In this document: piece by piece, positions 7,960 to 15,396 of the stretch | How positions within the stretch are numbered: the stretch's first letter is position 1 | Layout of the letters: every line of letters starts with the position of its first letter | NCBI GenBank assembly: GCA_945948775.1 | Contig: CAMFCK010000002.1 | Location: 1 to 15,396 of the forward strand | Direction of reading: 5' to 3' | Source of the DNA: an uncultured Clostridia bacterium | GTDB lineage: Bacteria; Bacillota; Clostridia; UBA1381 | DNA: 15,396 bases | Program-made: the position numbers and the translations under genes | The notes under the pieces: generated by a model | The model's input: only the letters and a program-made list of their open reading frames with translations | What the model was told of the DNA's origin: nothing | Database searches by the model: none

Positions 7960-10935
7960 TTAGAGCAGCTCTGCATACTCACAGTACGGAGTAAGGCTGT
8001 CGTTCCATACCATAACCTTTGCACTGGCTACTTCCCCATCATCTAATTCTGCTGTAACCGTATAAATATTATCGTCATATGCCGGAATCTGCTTTGTTTC
8101 CATTATAACTGCAAGAAGCTTGTCATTCGCATCATACTGCGCTATGTATATAACAGCCTCTCTCTGCCTTGCATCATTCATAACAGTTACATCTGCCTGC
8201 AGCTTGTCTTCCGCATTCAGATGAATCCTTGCAGAAATTGACAGCTGAATCGTTGTCGTAACGGTGCCAAGCTCTTTTTCAACAAAGTTGCCTGTTTCGC
8301 CTGTTGCGGAAACTGGCGCCACTTCGGCATAAAGAACCGTTCCGACAGGAGCTGCTGCTGTAAAGCCTGCCTTCTGCGAGGTAGTTGTACCGTCTGAATA
8401 AATTACCTTATTTCCGGCAGCATTTTTAGCGTATATTCTGTATACATATCCTGCGCTTGATGCGGAGTTGTCAGTAAATGTGAAGGCTGTGTATGTATTT
8501 CTTATGATTTCTGCCGGCGCGGTAATGCTTGCTATACCGTCGGTCTTTACCTCCCTGAAGTTTACATTTTTAATGCTGTATGTACCCGGATTTTTAGCTC
8601 TTAAAAGCAGCTGGGGATATACATATTCCACAGGAGCGTAATCAACCGTTGCAGTATATGTCTGCCATTCGTCGGAAATTGCCAATTCATTTGCAGTAGG
8701 CCAATAGTTATTACCGTTAAACGGTGCAAATGCAATAGTCCGTACTGTCATTCCCTGGGTACCTTTAACATCAAAGGATACAGTATATTTTTTGCCCTTT
8801 TCAAAAGGAATGCCGAATACTAAATCGTTTGTACCGTTCTCGGCAACGCTCTGCGTTACGTTAAGTACATTATTGTCGCTATCATCAACTGCAATGGTCG
8901 CGCTGTTCTTTCCGGGGAGCTGTCCCTCGCTGAACATTGCTCCTGCCGGAACAGATACCGGCTCAATCGAATAATCATCTATAGCCACTCTGATTATTAT
9001 GTTGCTTTCGAGCTTACTGTTTACCAAACCGTCTGCGCTGAATCTGAAATACAAATTCGCCCATCCCATTTCATCTGTAACCTTGCCGTCTGAGGTTTTA
9101 TAATAATAGGTAACATCCTGCCAATCGGTCGTAAGCCGGAGTGCATTGTCCGGCCATAAATAGTTGCCGCCGAACGGCTGACTCTTAGCATCGGCACCGC
9201 TCTTGTCTTTATGCTTGCCATTTCTGTCTACGATAAGGCGCATATATTTGCCAACTGTAGCATCTGTCATTCCCTTTACTCTGTAATGGATTTTATATAC
9301 AGAGTTAGGACGCATAAGGAAATTTTCTACCCTTATAAATTCATGACCACCCCACAGATCCTGAGCCTTTAAAGCCTTGCCGCCCTTATCGTCGTCAATG
9401 TATGAATAATTGCCATTTCCTACTACAATACTTGTAGCCGGTGCATAGGATTCATCATCAAAGCTGATATTGAACGAATCGAAATACTCTGAGCTTTCTT
9501 CATATACAGGTGTTATGGTAATATCATCAATAATCATCTCATTGCCGACATTTCCCACATTTCCGTTACCGAACCTGAAGGCAATGTTTCCGTAGCCGGT
9601 AACAGCTGTTGTATTGCCGCCGCCGATATTGGCAGTATCCGCTACTGTAAAGGTTGTTGAAACAGTTTTCCACTCATTTAAAGTAAATCCGGAGATAGAG
9701 TTGGTTGTCCATGCTGTACCTGAGATCGGGTTGCCATTGCTGTCCTTAGGGAGCTGATACAGATTAACAAGCAGATCGCTGCTGTTTCCGTCCGGTACGG
9801 CAGTCGGCTTGATTTTTGCCGTTACAGTGTACTTCTTTCCGACCTTAAGATTGACCGGAACAGTAATTTCACCGTTGGTTGCTGTTGTTGTTACCTTTAA
9901 TGCATGTGCACTTGAGTCTGCTGCGTCATTTACCAGCTCTGCCGTTACATTGGTCTTTCCTACAGCATTTATATAATTATCCTCAAAGCCAATGCCTACG
10001 GAATCTCCGGAGATCGCCGCATCCCTTGCATATATACCGTCAACCTTTACCGTTTCCGTTGCGGTAAGAACAAGAACGTGCGGTGTATCTGTCAAATCAC
10101 AGGTTGTATATGCCATACCGCCTAAATTGGTAAGTGTGCCGTATGATTTACCATCGATGTATACCTGCAGAGCTTCGGTAGTTGAACTGTCATTGTTTGT
10201 CAGCTTTATAAAAAGCTGGCTTCCGCTGAATTCAATAACCTTTGTTTCGTTTGTTATATCACCGCTAAAAATGTTCTGTACTGCAATTGCTGCGGACGCA
10301 TTTGATACCTTTGCAGACGCATCCGGCATTGTAATTTGAGTATATGTCAGCTTCTCCTGCACATAGCTTGCAAAAAGCTCATATGCGGAATCGTTTGCCT
10401 TTCCGCCAGTAAAGCCCGCCGCCGTTATGCCCGACTCTGAAAGCTTGATTTCCTGAACGCCGTAAGCGTTTGCAAGGTCGCTTATATAAGCAGGCGCATC
10501 ATTCTCAAGAGATGCATTGACGGGATCGATAAGAGCCACATATGGGCGCTTTTCCTTGTTTGCCAACGACATCAGGATACCCTCAAGATATTTTACATCA
10601 ATATATCCGCTGCCGACTCCTCCGTCGCGAACAATCGCGGTATCAATAAGCACCAATTCCGCATTACTGTTGCACAGATTCCCTACATTAGGGATTGCAT
10701 TCGGCATATTAAAATTACCGAAATTGCCTACCCTGTTTGCACCGAGTTTGCTTATAAGTGTTGTCATCCATTTGTTTGAGTCCACATAAAAGCTCGGATG
10801 CGTATTGCCAAACAGCGCAACGTCAAAGCTGCCGTCCGCCGCCTCAGGCAGCTGGGTGCTTGCCTGTACCTGCAGCATTGTCAATGATGACAGCAGCATT
10901 GCCGCAGATAAGATAAAACTAATGATTTTTTTCAT
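7960..10935 (-). CDS. Secreted multi-module protein: degenerate SGNH-hydrolase-like domain plus carbohydrate-binding modules
   Basis: This 991-residue exported protein has a Sec signal peptide (about residues 1-25, cleavage after QVQA). Residues about 36-200 resemble an SGNH/GDSL hydrolase: a VALFGNTHPSFY strand where the Ser block belongs, ELVLIDTAIVRD where the Asn block belongs, and NDSAYELFASYVQEKL at the end. The nucleophilic Ser, the Asn and the Asp-x-x-His pair all appear absent, so it is probably non-catalytic. A short beta-sandwich-like region (about 205-312) follows, then three CBM_4_9-like modules (about 315-478, 480-662, 664-795), an Ig-like domain (about 797-893) and a C-terminal module (about 897-991) ending in AKVMVWNDSLTP. 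No LPxTG, SLH or dockerin signature is seen. AGGAGG at 10944-10949 lies eight bases before the ATG. It is a paralogue of the upstream gene product. A glycan-binding role is inferred from the modules; the ligand is unknown. Confidence 0.8.
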   Translation of the reverse strand: MKKIISFILSAAMLLSSLTMLQVQASTQLPEAADGSFDVALFGNTHPSFYVDSNKWMTTLISKLGANRVGNFGNFNMPNAIPNVGNLCNSNAELVLIDTAIVRDGGVGSGYIDVKYLEGILMSLANKEKRPYVALIDPVNASLENDAPAYISDLANAYGVQEIKLSESGITAAGFTGGKANDSAYELFASYVQEKLTYTQITMPDASAKVSNASAAIAVQNIFSGDITNETKVIEFSGSQLFIKLTNNDSSTTEALQVYIDGKSYGTLTNLGGMAYTTCDLTDTPHVLVLTATETVKVDGIYARDAAISGDSVGIGFEDNYINAVGKTNVTAELVNDAADSSAHALKVTTTATNGEITVPVNLKVGKKYTVTAKIKPTAVPDGNSSDLLVNLYQLPKDSNGNPISGTAWTTNSISGFTLNEWKTVSTTFTVADTANIGGGNTTAVTGYGNIAFRFGNGNVGNVGNEMIIDDITITPVYEESSEYFDSFNISFDDESYAPATSIVVGNGNYSYIDDDKGGKALKAQDLWGGHEFIRVENFLMRPNSVYKIHYRVKGMTDATVGKYMRLIVDRNGKHKDKSGADAKSQPFGGNYLWPDNALRLTTDWQDVTYYYKTSDGKVTDEMGWANLYFRFSADGLVNSKLESNIIIRVAIDDYSIEPVSVPAGAMFSEGQLPGKNSATIAVDDSDNNVLNVTQSVAENGTNDLVFGIPFEKGKKYTVSFDVKGTQGMTVRTIAFAPFNGNNYWPTANELAISDEWQTYTATVDYAPVEYVYPQLLLRAKNPGTYSIKNVNFREVKTDGIASITAPAEIIRNTYTAFTFTDNSASSAGYVYRIYAKNAAGNKVIYSDGTTTSQKAGFTAAAPVGTVLYAEVAPVSATGETGNFVEKELGTVTTTIQLSISARIHLNAEDKLQADVTVMNDARQREAVIYIAQYDANDKLLAVIMETKQIPAYDDNIYTVTAELDDGEVASAKVMVWNDSLTPYCEYAELL

Positions 10936-10986
10936 CGCTTTCTCCTCCTAAGATTTTTTATATAATATGTTCCTTTGAACACATCT

Positions 10987-13158
10987 TTACTTATTTATTT
11001 CTATCGCTTTTATAATCGCTGTCATTGAGGTTTGGATATCGCTCGTACCCTCCCACACAAACAGCTTTGCCTTGACCGCACTGCCGCCATTTTCCGCACT
11101 TACAGTCAGCCTGAGCGGTATGCCCATATATGTTGCTCCGCTGCTGTATGCCGACGCTGCGCATGTATTATCCTTATCATAAAGCATCAGCATTGCGACG
11201 ATGTTCTTTTGTTCGTCAGCATAGTTTGTGACCTCCGCTTCTGCCTGCACCGCAGCGTCAAGTCCGGTTGTAAATGCAGCAGAAGCCTCAACAATCTTTA
11301 CCGCCGTGCCGATCTCCTTTTCACGGTAGCCTCCTACCGCTCCGGTACGGTCCATAGGCACGATTCTGAATTTGAGCTTTTGCCCTGCGTCAGCCGCCTT
11401 TACTGTATACACCGCCGGCACTGTGCCAAATTCGCTCGTCATTACGCTTGCCCAGCCGCCGTCATCTGCCTGCTTGAACACCTGCACAAGCCCGGTTTGC
11501 GGATTTTCTCCGAGATATTCAGCGTATATGCTTATGTCTCTGCCCTCAACCGGAATTCCTTCAAAATCGGCATTTCTGATTTCCGGGGTATCATATATTT
11601 TATCATCGTCCGGAATTTCGCCTTCTCCACTGCCGGAAATTTCTTCAATTTTTATATCCGTCAGATAAAAGTCGGTTTTCTTCAGTGAGGAGGAGGTCAG
11701 AAAATAGAACTTCGGCAGATATTTACATTCTGCATCGGTTGTAAATTCGACCTCATAATATTCCCACTCATCTGAGAACACAAGCGAATCGTCCGTTATA
11801 TCAAAAGTTACCGCCGAAGCTCCGTCCGTTGTTTCTATCCTCGGCTTGATTTTCAGCCCGCTTGCAGACGAGCCCTTCGCCCAGAACGACAGCCTGTAAT
11901 TGGTCTGCGGCTCCATATATACATATTGATATACATGCCCGTTCCGCTCAACCTGCGTTATGTGCATTGAATGCACAGCGCTGCATTCGCCGGACGGTAT
12001 ATCATCAGTTATCTGTGCGTCAGCATTGTGCGCAGACCAGTATGTGTCGGTATCGCCGCTGAAGCTGCCGTCATGGATAACTCCCTTTTCGCTCACAAGC
12101 GATATCTCATCAAGGAAATAATCCTGCGCGTCCCTGACGGTTACGTATATATACGGCTCACTCCTATCATCGGTCATACGCGGATTATAGTAGCTAAGCT
12201 CAAAGCGCTGCCATTGCGCCGAAACAGCTCCCAGCTCAAATTCTTCCTTTGCGCCGTCTCTGTCCACAGTAAGATAAGCCATTTTCCCGGTGCTCTGTTC
12301 GCTGCCCTTTATATTGCATTTAAAGCTGTATGTATGCGAATACATAAGAGGCACCCTCTGCTTAAGCGTGCCGCTGCCGATAATCCTTACCGATTTATCC
12401 GTATTTTCGGCACCGCCATCTGTCAGAACTGCGCTTACCTCCTCCTGCTCCCATGCGTCGCTGAGCTTTTTGCCCTCAAAGCTTCCTCCCTCGACCAGTC
12501 CGCCGAAATCCTCCGGTTCGTTCGATTTATCAGGGACCTCCGACAGCTTAAATTCCGGCTCAATGCACACATCATCAAGCAAATATTCAAAATCCTGTCC
12601 GCCGGTTATGTTCTCAAGGTTTCCGTTTGCAAACCGGATCTCAACCCTTCCGTTTCCAACAACCTCCATCTGCTTTCCCGCTCCGACAATCCATGCCTTT
12701 CCGTCAAAGGTAAACCTTGTCTTTACCTGCGTCCACCTATCCTTTTTCAGCGTCAGCCCGGATACTACAGCTGAATTATAGCCTTCGCTTTTTCCGGCTG
12801 TTCCGTCCTCAAGCTTTTCATTAAAATACATATAAAATCCTACGTTTGTTGCCACAGTATCAACCAACGGCTTTACCCGGCAGGAAAGTACGTAGGTCTC
12901 TCCTGACCGGAAATCTATCGGAAAGGTTACTACCTGGCTGTTGCCCGTCATTTTTACCTTCAGCGCAGCGGTGCTGTTTGCATAACCCGGCTCGTATATC
13001 TTGTACTCGGCATTTGCAAAAACGACCGAGTCGGTTGATTTGTCCTCAAAATCCTCATATGTGAAAGGATATCCTGCATACGCTTTTGCATATGCCTGTG
13101 TTCCTGCCGGCAAGAGCACCAGCGCTGTCAGTAGGGCAAGCCATTTTTTTCTCAGCAT
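10987..13158 (-). CDS. Secreted carbohydrate-binding protein with three CBM-like modules, Ig-like domain and C-terminal module
   Basis: This 723-residue exported protein carries a signal peptide (basic RKK, then a hydrophobic core ending near TQAYA). Three CBM_4_9-like beta-sandwich modules follow at about 32-205, 217-355 and 357-507, each ending in a strand such as LLDDVCIEPE, FLDEISLVSE or YLTDIKIEEI. An Ig-like domain (about 524-620) and a C-terminal module (about 624-723, containing KAKLFVWEG) complete it. No catalytic domain is recognisable. The first CBM aligns with the 315-478 module of the downstream gene product: VKPLVD versus IKPTAV, and RFANGN versus RFGNGN before a DDxxI strand. 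A full AAGGAGG (13169-13175) precedes the start; TTG at 13161 (7 bases) and ATG at 13158 (10 bases) are both possible, and ATG is preferred. It begins about 40 bases after the beta-helix gene and probably shares its transcript. A role in binding glycan at or near the cell surface is inferred. Confidence 0.82.
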   Translation of the reverse strand: MLRKKWLALLTALVLLPAGTQAYAKAYAGYPFTYEDFEDKSTDSVVFANAEYKIYEPGYANSTAALKVKMTGNSQVVTFPIDFRSGETYVLSCRVKPLVDTVATNVGFYMYFNEKLEDGTAGKSEGYNSAVVSGLTLKKDRWTQVKTRFTFDGKAWIVGAGKQMEVVGNGRVEIRFANGNLENITGGQDFEYLLDDVCIEPEFKLSEVPDKSNEPEDFGGLVEGGSFEGKKLSDAWEQEEVSAVLTDGGAENTDKSVRIIGSGTLKQRVPLMYSHTYSFKCNIKGSEQSTGKMAYLTVDRDGAKEEFELGAVSAQWQRFELSYYNPRMTDDRSEPYIYVTVRDAQDYFLDEISLVSEKGVIHDGSFSGDTDTYWSAHNADAQITDDIPSGECSAVHSMHITQVERNGHVYQYVYMEPQTNYRLSFWAKGSSASGLKIKPRIETTDGASAVTFDITDDSLVFSDEWEYYEVEFTTDAECKYLPKFYFLTSSSLKKTDFYLTDIKIEEISGSGEGEIPDDDKIYDTPEIRNADFEGIPVEGRDISIYAEYLGENPQTGLVQVFKQADDGGWASVMTSEFGTVPAVYTVKAADAGQKLKFRIVPMDRTGAVGGYREKEIGTAVKIVEASAAFTTGLDAAVQAEAEVTNYADEQKNIVAMLMLYDKDNTCAASAYSSGATYMGIPLRLTVSAENGGSAVKAKLFVWEGTSDIQTSMTAIIKAIEINK

Positions 13159-13161
13159 CAA

Positions 13162-13198
13162 TCACATACCTCCTTGCTGTGTTTTTTTTTACTGTTGC
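13162..13198 (-). promoter_or_regulatory. Short gap with an A9 run and a full Shine-Dalgarno site
   Basis: The gap between the beta-helix gene and the first CBM-protein gene contains nine consecutive A on the sense strand (13182-13190), then AAGGAGG (13169-13175). No stem-loop or promoter is recognisable, so co-transcription is likely. The A-rich stretch may keep the ribosome site unstructured. Confidence 0.55.
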
Positions 13199-15396
13199 TT
13201 AATATACGTTTATCCTTATCCTTGTACACTTGATGCAGCCGTCGGTAACGGTATAGATATTTGCCGTTGTATTGCCTGCATTCTTGCCTTCTATCTTCCA
13301 TGTGCCGTTTTCGTTTACAACCTCGGCAACGTCAGCCGTGTCGCAGACACCGTATGCGATATTCTCCGCCTTGATCACACCGCTCTTGCCTCCTTCGCCG
13401 TAAAGAGGCAAGGGCTTAGTCATACCGCGTTTAACCGTTATTTCCTCCTCTGCGGATTTGGTAAACTGATATTTGCCCACCAGCCTTGCAGAATAATTTT
13501 CAACAAGTCCTGCATTGTCGATAACTGAAAGAGCCTCTGCCGGCCAGTCCGCATCAGGATAAACGTGATGGTTTGTGATGAACACTCCCGGATCGTTATC
13601 GGGATCCTCAAGCTTTGCCGTGCTTAACTCATATGCATCGGTTGTTGTGTAGTTGTTTTCAGCGTAATTGTTTCCGCTTGCGATGGAAAGCAGCCACTTG
13701 ATTTTATGCGTTCCCCAGCTCTTGATCATGGAATAGTCTATAACATTATCCGTCATTCTCCAACCGCTGGAATTATTATCGGTATACAAGCCGCCATGAG
13801 CCGCAAGCTGCTCCTTTATGTAGTTTCTGCTTATTATATTCGGATTTTCCTTTGTTCCTCCCGTTTTTCCCGTAACGTATATCGACCCTCCGTCAAACAG
13901 GTTTCCGTTCAGGACGCGATGGATATAGTTATTGCTGTACGACAGACCTGTCATTGTTACATTAAAGCCGTAGCCTCCGTGTATTCCGCTGTACGGGACA
14001 TCAGCTATTTCATTATGGCTTACATCCGTATCAAACATAAACATCGTCGCTATAGGTACGCATGAATTATAGTCTATTCCTATATCGTGAATATAGTTGT
14101 TCTTCACACTTATATTACGGCACAGCGTAAGGCTGCTGTCCATGCTGTCATCATACTTGTACGGCATACCCAGATACATCCCCGAACCGGACAAATCGGA
14201 AAATTCACTGCCGGTTATGTGAGAATTTTTTATCCCCCACAGCATATTCACCGCACTCATGCCAAGCTTTGTGAAGGTGCAGTCCTCAACATTTACATTA
14301 TCGGTATGCATCACCTCAAAAGCCGCGGCAGGCACTATGTCCTTTCCGTCTCTGATTCTTCCGCTTTGTGCGTCGGAATATCCGTATGTATCGGGATACA
14401 GCCATGTTGAATATGCAAATTCCAAATTTTTGAAGGTTATATTAGCTACGTCTGACTCTGCAGTTCCTTGAATATCTACCAGCTTTTCAAGGCAGGGCAC
14501 TATAACCTGCGCCGTTGACATATCCTCGGATTCTCTCGGCATATAGTACAGATACTTTTGTGTTTTATCATAGTACCACTCGCCGGGTGTGTCTATAAAT
14601 TCATATGCGTTTTCGATAAAAGCGGGCGCACCGGGAATCAAATGCTCTTTGTTCAAAAACAGATTCCAGCAATAGTCCGACATTTCCACCGTAACAGTTC
14701 CGTCGCCGTTATCCGCAACGCTCTTAATGCCGCATCTCGGATTTGTCCATTCCTGGTAATATACAAATTCTACGTCTGAGATATTGCCAACGTCAAGCAG
14801 CGAAGTATCATTCATGGTATATCCCATATCGCCGGTGGTTAATATCTTCGGCACTGTATTTTCTCTTGCGCGCACAGCACGCACTCCGTTTACATACAGC
14901 TGTCTGAAATTTTCGACATCGCTCACCGCTGCGCGATATATATTTTTCGATGAATCGTAAAGCTCCCAGCCGGTTATCTCCTTTCCGCCGCTTATTACCG
15001 CCTTTTCTCCGTTTTCACCGCCATATGAAGCGTATATCACATTTCCGTCATTACCGGAATGTTCGGCGGTAAATTCCAGTGCGGAGCTGATATTATAGGT
15101 TCCTGCCTTTAGCATAACGTAAACATCGCCGGTCAGATTCTTCGCTTTTTCCAGTGCCTTCTCCAAGGTGTACGGTCTCGAGTAGGTTCCTTTCCCGAAT
15201 GTTCCTGCATCCGTGGACGCATAAATGAAGTTTTTGCTCTGCTCTTTATTCATAGTGACGCATTTGATCTGCGGTGTAAGCTCGAAGTCCCATGCCATAA
15301 CCTTGGCAGTCACAGCACCGTCCGCCAATGCCGAAAAGTTGTTTACTCCCTCAGATAATTCGCTGTATACAACTCTGACAAGCTCTTCCTTTTCGT
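13199..15396 (-). CDS. Right-handed parallel beta-helix protein, probable extracellular polysaccharide-active enzyme, 5' end cut by the window edge
   Basis: The frame stays open to the window edge, so the N-terminus lies outside. The first about 45 residues, containing AKVMAWDFELTP, are the end of the same module that closes the two downstream secreted proteins. A beta-helix region follows, beginning NFIYASTDAGTFGKGTYSRP. It has FRQLYVNGVRAVRARE, ITFKNLEFAYSTW, rungs such as VNVEDCTFTKLG and ISVKNNYIHDIG, and AHGGLYTDNNSSGW. This layout matches the large gut-bacterial beta-helix family that includes GH141-type enzymes; the exact family and catalytic residues cannot be fixed by eye. After a segment NAGLVENYSARL, the C-terminus forms a Big2-like Ig domain with NGTWKIEGKNAGNTTANIY. 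A signal peptide is presumed upstream. A TTG at 15328 could be mistaken for a start but has coding sequence before it. It is the promoter-proximal gene seen here. Confidence 0.82.
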   Translation of the reverse strand, partial: EKEELVRVVYSELSEGVNNFSALADGAVTAKVMAWDFELTPQIKCVTMNKEQSKNFIYASTDAGTFGKGTYSRPYTLEKALEKAKNLTGDVYVMLKAGTYNISSALEFTAEHSGNDGNVIYASYGGENGEKAVISGGKEITGWELYDSSKNIYRAAVSDVENFRQLYVNGVRAVRARENTVPKILTTGDMGYTMNDTSLLDVGNISDVEFVYYQEWTNPRCGIKSVADNGDGTVTVEMSDYCWNLFLNKEHLIPGAPAFIENAYEFIDTPGEWYYDKTQKYLYYMPRESEDMSTAQVIVPCLEKLVDIQGTAESDVANITFKNLEFAYSTWLYPDTYGYSDAQSGRIRDGKDIVPAAAFEVMHTDNVNVEDCTFTKLGMSAVNMLWGIKNSHITGSEFSDLSGSGMYLGMPYKYDDSMDSSLTLCRNISVKNNYIHDIGIDYNSCVPIATMFMFDTDVSHNEIADVPYSGIHGGYGFNVTMTGLSYSNNYIHRVLNGNLFDGGSIYVTGKTGGTKENPNIISRNYIKEQLAAHGGLYTDNNSSGWRMTDNVIDYSMIKSWGTHKIKWLLSIASGNNYAENNYTTTDAYELSTAKLEDPDNDPGVFITNHHVYPDADWPAEALSVIDNAGLVENYSARLVGKYQFTKSAEEEITVKRGMTKPLPLYGEGGKSGVIKAENIAYGVCDTADVAEVVNENGTWKIEGKNAGNTTANIYTVTDGCIKCTRIRINVY

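Noticed and set aside
10968..10981. TGTTC-CTTT-GAACA palindrome upstream of the 991-residue protein gene, as an operator or terminator
   Set aside because: The stem is only five base pairs with no U-tract or convincing promoter around it, so chance occurrence in an AT-rich gap is likely.
11971..12774. A 267-codon open frame on the plus strand opposite the first CBM protein gene
   Set aside because: It has no family resemblance and lies fully inside a well-supported minus-strand gene. The other plus-strand frames across the window were rejected for the same reason.
7960..15396. Cellulosome dockerin, LPxTG or SLH anchoring signals in the secreted proteins
   Set aside because: The C-termini were read directly (ending AELL, EINK and INVY) and show none of these signatures; they end in a beta module or an Ig-like domain.

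Overview
The window looks like part of a carbohydrate-utilisation gene cluster from a Gram-positive anaerobe, most likely a gut or rumen member of the Clostridia. The signs are strong purine-rich Shine-Dalgarno sites, a lipoprotein solute-binding protein with LplB/YtcP-type permeases and no dedicated ATPase, Sec-exported multi-module carbohydrate-binding proteins, and no SusC/SusD or TonB-type genes. The phylum is inferred from family content; no rRNA or other taxonomic marker is present.

All eight genes lie on the minus strand, so the cluster is transcribed from high to low coordinates. In that order they are: the 3' part of a large right-handed beta-helix protein (13199 to beyond 15396); two tandem secreted proteins built mainly of carbohydrate-binding and Ig-like modules (10987-13158 and 7960-10935, the second with an extra N-terminal SGNH-hydrolase-like domain that appears to have lost its catalytic residues); a lipoprotein sugar-binding protein (6286-7890); an LplB-type permease (5274-6215); a YtcP/AraQ-type permease (4387-5262); a cytoplasmic clan GH-D alpha-galactosidase-like enzyme (2966-4378, probably originally extending to 2840); and a cytoplasmic GH38 alpha-mannosidase (2826 to beyond position 1). 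Intergenic gaps run from 8 to about 70 bases and no strong intrinsic terminator is visible, so the set is probably one operon or two overlapping transcription units. No stretch over 300 bases lacks a gene.

A consistent working model, which is inference, is that the secreted beta-helix and CBM proteins bind and open up an extracellular glycan, the three-part ABC importer takes up oligosaccharides using an ATPase encoded elsewhere, and the two cytoplasmic glycosidases remove alpha-galactosyl-type and alpha-mannosyl residues. No regulator or promoter is visible here.

The most notable observations are an in-frame amber codon in the alpha-galactosidase-like gene followed by 41 codons of apparently genuine C-terminal sequence; a secreted SGNH-like pseudoenzyme domain fused to CBMs; two tandem paralogues sharing CBM, Ig and C-terminal modules; and a C-terminal-type module that recurs in three consecutive gene products. 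An 11-bp hairpin separates the binding-protein gene from the first permease gene.
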